This document shows, piece by piece, positions 6,999 to 15,200 of a DNA stretch of 25,283 nucleotides. The notes below the pieces were generated by a model. The model was given only the letters and a program-made list of their open reading frames with translations, was not told the DNA's origin and ran no database searches. The translations under genes and the position numbers were made by a program. The stretch lies in the NCBI GenBank assembly GCA_963169595.1, contig CAUJFM010000329.1:1-25283 (forward strand). Direction: 5' to 3'. The first letter of the stretch is position 1. Each line of letters starts with the position of its first letter. The DNA comes from Bacteroidota bacterium. Lineage in GTDB: Bacteria; Bacteroidota; Bacteroidia; Flavobacteriales_F; PHOS-HE28.

Positions 6999-8458
6999 AG
7001 CTGCTGAAGGACATCCTCTACAAGGTGCGCATCGAGCAGGTGGTGGGCTCGACGAACACGGCCATCGAGAAACTGTGCTTCGACAGCCGCGGGGTGGTGC
7101 CGTTCACCGCGTTCGTGGCTACGCGCGGCACGCAGGTCGATGGCCATGCCTTCATCGGCAAGGCGATCGCGGCCGGTGCGAGCGCGGTGGTCTGCGAGGA
7201 GCTGCCGGAGGAGATCAAGGAGGGCGTGACCTATGTGCGCGTGGCCTCCTCCACCGAGGCGCTCGGCATCATGGCCGCCAACTTCCACGACCAGCCCTCG
7301 CGCAAGCTCAAGCTGGTGGGCATCACCGGCACCAATGGCAAGACGAGCACCGCCACGCTGCTCTACCGCCTGTTCCGTTCGCTCGGCTACAAGTGCGGCC
7401 TCATCAGCACCGTGGAGGTGCGCATCGGGCAGCGCACCATCGAGAGCACGCACACCACGCCCGATGCCGTACGCCTGAACGAGCTGATGGCGACCATGCT
7501 CGCCGAACGGGTGACGCACTGCTTCATGGAGGTGAGCTCACACAGCGTGGTGCAGGAGCGCATCGCCGGCCTGCACTTCACGGGCGGCGTCTTCACCAAC
7601 ATCACCCACGACCACCTCGACTACCACGGCACCTTCGCCGAGTACATCAAGGCCAAGAAGCGCTTCTTCGACCAGCTCCCCGCCGGCGCCTTTGCACTGG
7701 TGAACGCCGATGATGCGAACAGCGCGGTGATGCTGCAGAACACCAAGGCGCTGAAACGCAGCTATGCCGTGCGCAACATGGCGGACTACCACGCGCGCAT
7801 CGTGGAGAACCAGCTCACCGGCCTGCACCTCAACATCGACGGCAACGACCTCTATGCCCGGTTGGTGGGGGAGTTCAACGCCAGCAACCTGCTTGCCGTC
7901 TACGCCACGGCGGTGCTGCTGGGCGAGGCCCCGATGAACGTGCTCACGGCGCTCAGCGACCTCGAGCCGCCACGTGGACGCTTCCAGGTGGTGCGCAGCA
8001 CCGGTGGTGTCATCGGCATCGTGGACTATGCGCATACGCCCGATGCCCTGAAGAACGTGCTGGAGACCATCGATGCGGTCTGCGGTGGCCACGAGCAGGT
8101 GATCACCGTGGTAGGCTGTGGCGGCGATCGCGACAAGGCCAAGCGGCCCGTGATGGCACGCATCGCCGCGGCGCTGAGCGGACAGGTGGTGCTTACCAGT
8201 GACAACCCGCGCAGCGAGGACCCGATGGCGATCCTGGCGGAGATGCGCGGCGGCATCGCCCAGGGCGACCAGGCCCGTGTGTGGGTGAACGTCGATCGCC
8301 GAGAGGCCATCCGCCAGGCCGTGGGCATGGCGCGCCCGGGCGATGTGGTGCTGCTGGCCGGCAAGGGCCATGAGACCTACCAGGAGATCAAGGGGGTGAA
8401 GCACCCCTTCGACGATGTGGCCGTGCTGAAGGAAACCCTTGAACTGCTGCACAAGTAA
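6995..8458 (+). CDS. murE: UDP-MurNAc-L-Ala-D-Glu:meso-diaminopimelate ligase MurE
   Basis: A 487-residue Mur ligase adding the third stem residue. Domains: N-terminal UDP-binding domain with CFDSRGVVPFTAFVA (28-42), central ATPase with P-loop GITGTNGKTST (109-119), HTTPDAVRLNEL and THDHLDYHGTF, and a C-terminal domain with VDYAHTPDALKN and DNPRSEDP (403-410). The DNPR motif marks the enzymes that take meso-diaminopimelate rather than lysine, so the wall is predicted to be DAP type, as expected for Bacteroidota. The start is the ATG at 6995, overlapping the ftsI stop by 4 nt; a longer open frame from 6761 is only overlap into ftsI. Its TAA shares one base with the mraY ATG (TAATG). Confidence 0.96.
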   Translation: MKLLKDILYKVRIEQVVGSTNTAIEKLCFDSRGVVPFTAFVATRGTQVDGHAFIGKAIAAGASAVVCEELPEEIKEGVTYVRVASSTEALGIMAANFHDQPSRKLKLVGITGTNGKTSTATLLYRLFRSLGYKCGLISTVEVRIGQRTIESTHTTPDAVRLNELMATMLAERVTHCFMEVSSHSVVQERIAGLHFTGGVFTNITHDHLDYHGTFAEYIKAKKRFFDQLPAGAFALVNADDANSAVMLQNTKALKRSYAVRNMADYHARIVENQLTGLHLNIDGNDLYARLVGEFNASNLLAVYATAVLLGEAPMNVLTALSDLEPPRGRFQVVRSTGGVIGIVDYAHTPDALKNVLETIDAVCGGHEQVITVVGCGGDRDKAKRPVMARIAAALSGQVVLTSDNPRSEDPMAILAEMRGGIAQGDQARVWVNVDRREAIRQAVGMARPGDVVLLAGKGHETYQEIKGVKHPFDDVAVLKETLELLHK

Positions 8459-9708
8459 TGCTGTACCACCTCTTCGATAGCATCGGTGCGGGCATCCCCG
8501 GGGCGGGTGTGTTCAACTACATCTCCTTCCGCGCGGCCATGGCCGTGTTCGTCTCCCTGCTCATCTCGTTGTGGTGGGGCCAGGGGATCATCAACCTGCT
8601 ACGTCGTCTGCAGGTGGGTGAGACGGTGCGCGATCTCGGACTTGACGGTCAGTTGCAGAAGCAGGGCACGCCCACCATGGGCGGCCTCATCATCCTCTCG
8701 GCCACCATCATCCCCACGCTGCTCTTCGCCAAGCTCGACAACATCTACATCGTGCTGCTGCTGGTGAGCACCGTGTGGCTCGGCCTCATCGGCTTCCTGG
8801 ACGACTACATCAAGGTGTTCAAGAAGGATAAGCGCGGCCTGGCCGGGAAGTTCAAGGTGGTCGGTCAGGTGGGCGTGGGCATCATCATCGGGGCCACGGT
8901 CTACTTCCATCCCGAGATCCGCACCCGTGTGGAGGTGCCGGAGGTGCTGGCGCAGCAGCTCGATCCGCAGGAGATCCACACGATCACCGAGGAGGATGGC
9001 ACGGTGCATTACATGCTGAACCGGAAGTCGCCGAACACCACGATCCCTTTTGTGAAGGACAACGAGTTCAACTACTCCTCCATCCTGGGCAAGCTCTTCG
9101 GCAGCGAGGCGCGCAGCTACACGTGGATCGTCTACATCCTCGTCGTCATCTTCATCATCACTGCGGTCAGTAACGGTGCGAACATCACCGACGGGGTGGA
9201 TGGACTGGCCACTGGCACCTCGGCGATCATCGTGCTCACGCTCGGCATCCTGGCCTATGTGAGCGGCAACATCGTCTTCGCCCAGTACCTGGACATCATG
9301 TACATCCCCGGCTCGGGTGAGCTGGCGGTGTTCATCGGTGCGCTGCTCGGTGCGTGCATCGGCTTCCTCTGGTACAATGCCTATCCGGCGCAGGTGTTCA
9401 TGGGCGACACCGGGAGCCTGGCGCTCGGCGGCATCATCGCCACCCTGGCCATCCTGGTGCGCAAGGAGCTGCTGATCCCCGTGCTCTGCGGCATCTTCCT
9501 CGTGGAGAACCTGAGCGTGGTGATGCAGGTCTCCTGGTTCAAGTACACCAAGCGGAAGTACGGTGAAGGGCGCCGGATCTTCCTCATGTCGCCGCTGCAC
9601 CACCACTTCCAGAAGAAGGGCATCCACGAGAGCAAGATCGTGTCGCGCTTCTGGATCGTCGGGATCATGCTGGCCGTGCTGTCCATCGTAACCCTCAAGC
9701 TGCGATGA
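8458..9708 (+). CDS. mraY: Phospho-MurNAc-pentapeptide transferase MraY
   Basis: A 416-residue polytopic membrane enzyme that moves phospho-MurNAc-pentapeptide onto undecaprenyl phosphate to give lipid I. Conserved parts: GTPTMGGL (70-77), the Asp pair in FLDDYIKVFKKDKRGL (115-116), NITDGVDGLATG (242-253), MGDTGSLALGG (315-325) and SPLHHHFQKKG (378-388). It is about 55 residues longer than the E. coli enzyme because of an extra hydrophilic segment at about 150-220 between membrane helices, which carries PEVLAQQLDPQEIH and ITEEDGTVHYMLN. Long inserts here occur in Bacteroidota MraY. It overlaps murE by 1 nt and murD by 4 nt. Confidence 0.97.
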   Translation: MLYHLFDSIGAGIPGAGVFNYISFRAAMAVFVSLLISLWWGQGIINLLRRLQVGETVRDLGLDGQLQKQGTPTMGGLIILSATIIPTLLFAKLDNIYIVLLLVSTVWLGLIGFLDDYIKVFKKDKRGLAGKFKVVGQVGVGIIIGATVYFHPEIRTRVEVPEVLAQQLDPQEIHTITEEDGTVHYMLNRKSPNTTIPFVKDNEFNYSSILGKLFGSEARSYTWIVYILVVIFIITAVSNGANITDGVDGLATGTSAIIVLTLGILAYVSGNIVFAQYLDIMYIPGSGELAVFIGALLGACIGFLWYNAYPAQVFMGDTGSLALGGIIATLAILVRKELLIPVLCGIFLVENLSVVMQVSWFKYTKRKYGEGRRIFLMSPLHHHFQKKGIHESKIVSRFWIVGIMLAVLSIVTLKLR

Positions 9709-11039
9709 ACAGGGTGGTGATACTCGGTGCTCAGGAGAGCGGTGTGGGCGCGGCGCGGCTGGCACAACAGCGTGGACACGATGTCTTCGTGAGCGATGCC
9801 GGTGCCATCAAGCCGAAGTACCGCGATGAACTGGTGCGCCTGGGCATCGCCTTCGAGGAGGGCGGCCACACCGCCGAGCGTGTGCTTGGTGCGGACGAGG
9901 TGGTGAAGAGCCCGGGCATCCCGGATACCGCCACCCTGGTGGTGGCCGCCACGCAGCGGGGCATACCCGTGATCAGCGAGATCGAGTTCGCCTACCGCTA
10001 CTGCAAGGGCCGCATCGTGGGCATCACCGGCAGCAACGGCAAGACCACGACCACCCTGCTCACCCATCACATCCTGCAGAAGGGCGGGCTGGACGTGGCC
10101 GTGGGCGGCAATGTGGGCACCAGCTTCGCTGGCCTCGTGGCCGATGGCGACCGCGCCTGGTACGTACTTGAGCTGAGCAGCTTCCAGCTCGATGGCATCC
10201 GCGAGTTCCGCCCGCACATCGCCATGCTGCTGAACATCACGCCCGACCACCTCGACCGGTACCAGTACCGGATGGAGAACTATGTGGCGAGCAAGTTCCG
10301 CATCGCGCTCAATCAGCGTCCGGAGGATCACTTCATCCATTGCGCCGATGATCCCGAGACCGCCGCATGGCTGCGCACCCATGCCGTGAAGGCCCGATCA
10401 TGGCCCTTCTCCATCCAGCATCCCGTGGCGCAAGGCGCCTGCCTCGACAACGACCGTATCCACATCACCACCGACCAAACCACCTTCGACATGTCCATCC
10501 ATGAACTCGCCCTCCAAGGCCGGCACAACGTGTACAATTCCATGGCCGCCGGGATCGCCGCACGCGTGCTGGAACTCAGGAACGACGTGGTCCGTGAGAG
10601 CCTGAGCGATTTCCAGAACGTGGAGCACCGGCTGGAACGGGTGGCCACCGTGCACGGCATCGAGTTCATCAACGACTCGAAGGCGACCAACGTGAACTCC
10701 GCCTGGTACGCACTGGAGAGCATGGACCGTCCGGTGATCTGGGTGGCCGGTGGTGTGGACAAAGGCAACGATTACGCCAGCCTGCGCGAGCTGGTGAAGA
10801 CGAAGGTGAAGGCCATCGTTTGCCTGGGCAAGGACAACGTGAAGCTCCACAAGGCCTTTGGTGATCTGGTGGCCAACATGGTGGATACGGAGAGCGCCGA
10901 GAAGGCCGTACAGGCCGCCTACGGGATGGCCGAGGCCGGTGATGCGGTGCTGCTGAGCCCTGCGTGCGCCAGCTTCGACCTGTTCGAGAACTACGAGGAG
11001 CGCGGGCGCCGCTTCAAGGCCGCGGTGAAGGCCCTCTAA
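9705..11039 (+). CDS. murD: UDP-MurNAc-L-alanine:D-glutamate ligase MurD
   Basis: A 444-residue, full-length MurD. N-terminal nucleotide-sugar domain (1-about 95, GAQESGVGAARLA), central ATPase with P-loop GITGSNGKTTT (106-116), LELSSFQLDG (155-164) and ITPDHLDRY (178-186), and C-terminal domain (about 306-444) with HRLERVATV, FINDSKATN (Lys326), WVAGGVDKGNDY (Lys353) and LSPACASFDLFENYEERG. Lys326 and Lys353 correspond to the D-glutamate/active-site lysines 319 and 348 of E. coli MurD. All expected catalytic elements are present. It is followed 12 nt later by a gene that duplicates only its C-terminal domain. Confidence 0.97.
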   Translation: MNRVVILGAQESGVGAARLAQQRGHDVFVSDAGAIKPKYRDELVRLGIAFEEGGHTAERVLGADEVVKSPGIPDTATLVVAATQRGIPVISEIEFAYRYCKGRIVGITGSNGKTTTTLLTHHILQKGGLDVAVGGNVGTSFAGLVADGDRAWYVLELSSFQLDGIREFRPHIAMLLNITPDHLDRYQYRMENYVASKFRIALNQRPEDHFIHCADDPETAAWLRTHAVKARSWPFSIQHPVAQGACLDNDRIHITTDQTTFDMSIHELALQGRHNVYNSMAAGIAARVLELRNDVVRESLSDFQNVEHRLERVATVHGIEFINDSKATNVNSAWYALESMDRPVIWVAGGVDKGNDYASLRELVKTKVKAIVCLGKDNVKLHKAFGDLVANMVDTESAEKAVQAAYGMAEAGDAVLLSPACASFDLFENYEERGRRFKAAVKAL

Positions 11040-11051
11040 CCACAGCAGGCC

Positions 11052-11549
11052 ATGGAAAAGCACAAGCCAACGACCGACCAGCGGACCAGCGCAGCGAGCG
11101 ATCTGGTGCAGGCCCGCAACCAGGGGCTGCAAGGGATGCGTGCGCCCCACCGGCTGGAGCATGTCGCCACGGTGGAGGAGGTCTTCTACATCAACGACAG
11201 TGCGGCCACCTTCCTCGATGCAGCGCTCGCATCGCTTTCCACGATGGAGCGGCGCACCGTGTGGATCATGGGCTGCTGGAGCGATGACATGAGCGAGGGG
11301 CATGTGCAGGACCTGATGCGCGAACGGGTCACTGCGGTGGTCCTGTTCGGTCATGAGGGGGATGCGCCATCGCTTCAGGGTGCCACCATCTACCTGGCCG
11401 ACAATGTGCGGATGGCGGTCTTCCTGGCCCGCGAGCTGGCCCGCGCCGGTGAGGCCGTGCTCTTCAGTCCCGCCTGTCCGAGCGGCAACGGGTTCGCCAA
11501 CTACGAGGAACGCGGAGCCGAGTTCAAACGCACGGTGAAGGAGCTCTGA
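11052..11549 (+). CDS. Free-standing MurD C-terminal-domain paralogue, probably non-catalytic
   Basis: An intact 165-codon gene between murD and ftsW. From residue 33 to the end it aligns with the C-terminal domain of the MurD next door: HRLExVATV (33-41), INDSxAT (47-53), W71 and G74, AGEAVLFSPAC (132-142), NYEERGxEFK (150-159) and VKEL at the C-terminus. Over the first 43 aligned residues I count 20 identities with no gaps. The UDP and ATPase domains, including the P-loop, are missing. The two lysines of the MurD domain are replaced: Lys326 by Ala51 and Lys353 by Asp78; GGVDKGND has become GCWSDDMSE. The first 24 residues are polar and unlike MurD. Ligase activity alone is not expected. It could be a scaffold or regulator of MurD, or a decaying duplicate, though the unbroken frame, normal codon choice and retained fold residues argue for function. 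No Shine-Dalgarno seen. Confidence 0.85.
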   Translation: MEKHKPTTDQRTSAASDLVQARNQGLQGMRAPHRLEHVATVEEVFYINDSAATFLDAALASLSTMERRTVWIMGCWSDDMSEGHVQDLMRERVTAVVLFGHEGDAPSLQGATIYLADNVRMAVFLARELARAGEAVLFSPACPSGNGFANYEERGAEFKRTVKEL

Positions 11550-11558
11550 TCGACAGTG

Positions 11559-12734
11559 ATGAACACGATCCTCCATAAGCTGAAAGGCGATCGCGTGATC
11601 TGGATGACGGCCCTGTTCCTGGGGCTGATCAGCCTGCTCGCGGTATACAGCTCCATCAGCTCGCTCGCCTTCAAGCGCGAGGGAGGAAGCACCTTGCATT
11701 TCCTCGCGAAGCACGGGATGATGCTCGCGGGTGGCGGTGTGATCATGTTCTACGCCTCGCGCGTCCGCTACACGCTGTACTCGAAACTGTCCCAGATCGC
11801 CATCCCGATCACCGGGGGTCTGCTGCTGCTCACTCTCCTGCTGGGTTCCAACATCAACGATGCGAGCCGCTGGATCACGATCCCGATCATCAACCAGAGC
11901 TTCCAGACGAGCGACCTGGCCAAGGTGGTGCTCGTGGTCTATCTGGCCCGCGTGCTTGGCAAGCAGCAGGGCCAGGAGTGGACCTTCCGCGATGTGCTGG
12001 TGAAGTTGATGCTTCCGGTGGGCGCCATCTGTGGGCTCATCCTTCCCGCCAACTTCTCCACGGCTGCACTGCTCTTCCTGGTGTGCCTCATCATCATGTT
12101 CATCGGACAGGTGCCCATGCGGCACATGGTGATGCTGATGGGTGCGGCGGTGCTCGCCTTCAGCCTGCTGCTGCTGATCGCCAAGAGCCAGCCCGGCCTG
12201 CTTCCCCGCCTGGACACCTGGATCACACGCATCGAGAGCTTTGGTGCGCAGGACAGCGATGCCAACTACCAGGTGGAGCACGCCAAGATCGCCATCGCCT
12301 CCGGTGGGCTCATGCCCAACGGCCCGGGCAGCGGTGCATCACGCAACTGGCTCCCGCATCCCTACTCGGACATGATTTACGCCTTCATCATCGAGGAGTA
12401 TGGCAGTATTCTCGGTGGTCTTGGCTTGTTGTTGCTGTACCTCATCCTGCTGCTCCGTTCAGTGCGCATTGCCGGACAGTGTGAGAAGCCCTTTGGCGCG
12501 CTGGTCGCGATCGGCCTCAGCCTCATGCTCGTGCTCCAGGCCATGATCAACATGGCCGTCGCCGTCAACCTGGTGCCCGTCACCGGACAGCCGCTGCCCC
12601 TGGTGAGCATGGGCGGCACCTCGGTCTGGTTCACCTGCCTCGCCATCGGCATCGTGCTCAGCGTGAGCCGCAGCCTGGAAGAACCCTCAACCTCCTCAAC
12701 CGATGTCAAACGCCCCCGCACCGCGGTCGCTTAG
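11559..12734 (+). CDS. ftsW: Septal peptidoglycan glycosyltransferase FtsW (SEDS family)
   Basis: A 391-residue polytopic SEDS protein that polymerises lipid II at the septum together with FtsI. Seen motifs: NINDASRWI after the third hydrophobic block, QVEHAKIAIASGGL before the large extracellular loop, LPHPYSDMIYAFIIEEYG with the conserved Asp, and the C-terminal LVPVTGQPLPLVSMGGTS. I count about ten hydrophobic helices. A GTG at 11556 precedes the ATG at 11559 by one codon; the ATG is preferred. It follows the MurD-domain gene by 9 nt and its 3' end overlaps murG by 32 nt. Confidence 0.95.
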   Translation: MNTILHKLKGDRVIWMTALFLGLISLLAVYSSISSLAFKREGGSTLHFLAKHGMMLAGGGVIMFYASRVRYTLYSKLSQIAIPITGGLLLLTLLLGSNINDASRWITIPIINQSFQTSDLAKVVLVVYLARVLGKQQGQEWTFRDVLVKLMLPVGAICGLILPANFSTAALLFLVCLIIMFIGQVPMRHMVMLMGAAVLAFSLLLLIAKSQPGLLPRLDTWITRIESFGAQDSDANYQVEHAKIAIASGGLMPNGPGSGASRNWLPHPYSDMIYAFIIEEYGSILGGLGLLLLYLILLLRSVRIAGQCEKPFGALVAIGLSLMLVLQAMINMAVAVNLVPVTGQPLPLVSMGGTSVWFTCLAIGIVLSVSRSLEEPSTSSTDVKRPRTAVA

Positions 12735-13824
12735 GGTGATGATCTCCGGTGGAGGCACCGGAGGCCACATCTTCCCGGCCATCGCCATCGCCAACGCGGT
12801 GCGCGAGCGGGAGGCTACGGCCGAGTTCCTCTTCGTTGGCGCCGAGGGCAAGATGGAGATGGACAAGGTGCCTGCGGCCGGTTACCGGATCGTGGGGCTC
12901 CCTATCCGCGGCTTCCAACGCGGCTCCATCGTGAAGAACCTCGCGCTGCCCTGGCGTCTGCTCCGCAGCATGCTGAAGGCGCGCGCCCTGGTGCGTGAGT
13001 TCAAGCCGCATGTGGCGGTGGGTGTGGGTGGCTATGCCAGCGGACCACTGCTGGCCGCTGCACAGCGCATGGGCGTGCCCACCATCATCCAGGAGCAGAA
13101 CAGCTATCCCGGCCGCACCAACATGCACCTGGCGCAGCGCGCACATCGCATCTGCGTGGCCTATGCAGGTATGGAGCGCTTCTTCCCGAAGGACAAGATC
13201 CTGCTCACGGGCAATCCGGTGCGGAGCGAGGTGGTGCGCCTCGCCGGCAAGCGTCCCCGCAGCATGGAACACTTCGGCCTCGCCGAGGGCCGTCCGGTGC
13301 TCTTCATCACCGGTGGAAGCCTTGGTGCACGGGGCATCAACCGGGGCGTGGAGGCCGCGCTGCCGATGTGGAAGGAGGCCGGCATCCAGGTGATCTGGCA
13401 GACCGGCACGCCCTATCTGAAGCAGGCGCAGGAAGCCGTGGAACGCCTTGGATACGACGGATGCAAGGTCCATGAGTTCGTGAACAAGATGGACCTGGCC
13501 TATGCCGTGGCCGACCTGGTGGTGGCGCGCGCGGGTGCGATCAGTGTGAGCGAGCTGTGCCTGGTGCAGAAGCCCGCGATCCTGGTGCCCCTGCCCACGG
13601 CGGCCGAGGATCATCAGACACACAACGCCCGGGCCTTGACCGACCGTGGCGCCGCGGTGCTGCTGCGCGATGCGGACACCGTGGAGAAGCTGGGCGGACT
13701 GGTCACCGGCATGATCCGGGATGAGGAGGCATTGGCACGCCTGCGACTGGCCATCGCGGGAATGGGAACACCACAAGCGGCGGAGGCCATCGCTGCGGAG
13801 GTCATCCGGGCAGCAAGACCATGA
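12703..13824 (+). CDS. murG: UDP-GlcNAc:lipid I N-acetylglucosaminyltransferase MurG
   Basis: A 373-residue GT28 enzyme on the inner face of the membrane that converts lipid I to lipid II. Motifs: GGGTGGHIFPA (16-26), VGVGGYASGPLLAA, IIQEQNSYPGRTN, LLTGNPVRSEV, ITGGSLGARGIN in the second Rossmann domain, RAGAISVSELCLVQKPAILVPLP and EDHQTHNA for UDP-GlcNAc binding. The start at 12703 lies within ftsW. A later ATG at residue 13 falls inside the first beta-strand (RVMISGGG), so it is unlikely. The 32-nt overlap with ftsW and a 4-nt overlap with murC point to translational coupling. Confidence 0.96.
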   Translation: MSNAPAPRSLRVMISGGGTGGHIFPAIAIANAVREREATAEFLFVGAEGKMEMDKVPAAGYRIVGLPIRGFQRGSIVKNLALPWRLLRSMLKARALVREFKPHVAVGVGGYASGPLLAAAQRMGVPTIIQEQNSYPGRTNMHLAQRAHRICVAYAGMERFFPKDKILLTGNPVRSEVVRLAGKRPRSMEHFGLAEGRPVLFITGGSLGARGINRGVEAALPMWKEAGIQVIWQTGTPYLKQAQEAVERLGYDGCKVHEFVNKMDLAYAVADLVVARAGAISVSELCLVQKPAILVPLPTAAEDHQTHNARALTDRGAAVLLRDADTVEKLGGLVTGMIRDEEALARLRLAIAGMGTPQAAEAIAAEVIRAARP

Positions 13825-15200
13825 GCACCTTGAACGGACATCGGTTCTACTTCATCGGCATCGGCGGCATCGGCATGAGCGGCCTGGCCCGCTACTTCCG
13901 CCGTCGTGGTGCCGAAGTGGCCGGCTATGACCGCACCCCCAGTGAGCTGACGAACCAGCTGCAGAGCGAGGGCATCGAGGTGCAGTTCAGCGAAAGCGCG
14001 GCCCTGATCCCCGAAGGATTCCGCCATGCTGCGGAAGGCGACGTGATGGTGGTGCGCACACCGGCCGTGCCCGCCAGCAGCCCGCTGCTCCGGTATTGGG
14101 AGGAGCGCGGTGCGCGCATCCTCAAGCGTGCCGAGGTGCTTGGCCTCGTGACCCAGGACCGCAGGACCATCGCGGTGGCCGGCACGCATGGCAAGACCAC
14201 GGTGAGCACCATGCTGGCCCATCTCCTGGCCGTGGGTGGTGTGAAGTGCAATGCCTTCCTCGGCGGCATCGCGGCTAATTACGGGACCAATGTGCTGCTG
14301 AACGATGAGGCGGTGGTGAACGTGGTGGAGGCCGACGAGTACGACCGCAGCTTCCTTCGTCTCCATCCGAGCGAGGCCATCATCACGGCCATGGACCCGG
14401 ACCACCTGGACATCTACGGGACCCCCGAGGCCATGTACGCGGCCTACACCGAGTTCGCGGCCCTGAGCACGGGTATGCTGCTCGTGCATGAGCGTGTGGC
14501 CGCCCACTTTGCCGACCATCCGGGCAGGGTCACCTATGCGTTGGACCGCACCACGGAGCCGTGCGCGATGAACGTGCGGGTGGTGGATGGCGCCTACCGC
14601 TTCGACCTGGTGGCCGGTGGTCATCACCTGAAGGACCTGCGTCTGGGCATGCCCGGTCGGCATAATGTGGAGAATGCCATCGCGGCATCCACCCTGGCGC
14701 TGCGGCTCGGGGTCACGCCTGAACGCCTCGCCGAAGGCCTCTCCACCTTCCGCGGTGTGGCCCGTCGTTTCGAAGTGCGCGTGCGCGGCCCGAAGGCGGT
14801 CTACATCGACGATTATGCGCATCACCCCAAGGAGCTCGATGCCTGCATTGGAAGTGCACGTGAGCTGTATCCGGGACGGCGTCTGACGGGCATCTTCCAA
14901 CCGCACCTGTTCACCCGCACACGCGACCTGGTGGATGGTTTCGCACAGAGCCTGGCAGCGCTCGATGAGCTGATCCTCCTGGAGATCTATCCGGCGCGCG
15001 AGGAGCCCATCCCTGGCATCACCTCCCAATGGCTGCTCGATCGGGTGCCGATGGAACGCAAGCGCCTTGTCGGCAGGGACCAACTGGTGCAGGTGCTCGG
15101 TGAGGGCGACATCGATGTGCTCCTCACCATGGGTGCGGGCGACATCGATCGGCTGGTCCCGGCCATTGAACGGCACATGAACGAACGCAACAGGCCATGA
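13821..15200 (+). CDS. murC: UDP-MurNAc:L-alanine ligase MurC
   Basis: A 459-residue Mur ligase adding L-alanine, the first stem residue. Seen: the glycine-rich N-terminal FIGIGGIGMSGLARYF (11-26), central P-loop VAGTHGKTTVSTML, EADEYDRSFLRLHP, DPDHLDIYG, GRHNVENAIAA, and a C-terminal IDDYAHHPKELDA, FQPHLFTRTRDL and TMGAGDIDRL. These separate MurC from MurD/E/F and from Mpl. Length is normal. ATGA overlaps join it to murG and ftsQ. In this cluster murC leads straight to ftsQ without murB or ddl. Confidence 0.96.
   Translation: MSTLNGHRFYFIGIGGIGMSGLARYFRRRGAEVAGYDRTPSELTNQLQSEGIEVQFSESAALIPEGFRHAAEGDVMVVRTPAVPASSPLLRYWEERGARILKRAEVLGLVTQDRRTIAVAGTHGKTTVSTMLAHLLAVGGVKCNAFLGGIAANYGTNVLLNDEAVVNVVEADEYDRSFLRLHPSEAIITAMDPDHLDIYGTPEAMYAAYTEFAALSTGMLLVHERVAAHFADHPGRVTYALDRTTEPCAMNVRVVDGAYRFDLVAGGHHLKDLRLGMPGRHNVENAIAASTLALRLGVTPERLAEGLSTFRGVARRFEVRVRGPKAVYIDDYAHHPKELDACIGSARELYPGRRLTGIFQPHLFTRTRDLVDGFAQSLAALDELILLEIYPAREEPIPGITSQWLLDRVPMERKRLVGRDQLVQVLGEGDIDVLLTMGAGDIDRLVPAIERHMNERNRP

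Noticed and set aside
11040..11051. Possibility that murD and the following gene are one frameshifted gene
   Set aside because: MurD is complete to its own C-terminus before the stop at 11039, and the next gene repeats the domain rather than continuing it.
10398..12281. 627-codon open frame on the minus strand opposite murD, the MurD-domain gene and ftsW
   Set aside because: Shadow of GC-rich codons with low-complexity composition. It does not account for the MurD-domain gene, whose plus-strand frame shows clear homology.
13614..15176. 520-codon open frame on the minus strand opposite murC
   Set aside because: Antisense shadow; His/Gln/Ala-rich without recognisable motifs.
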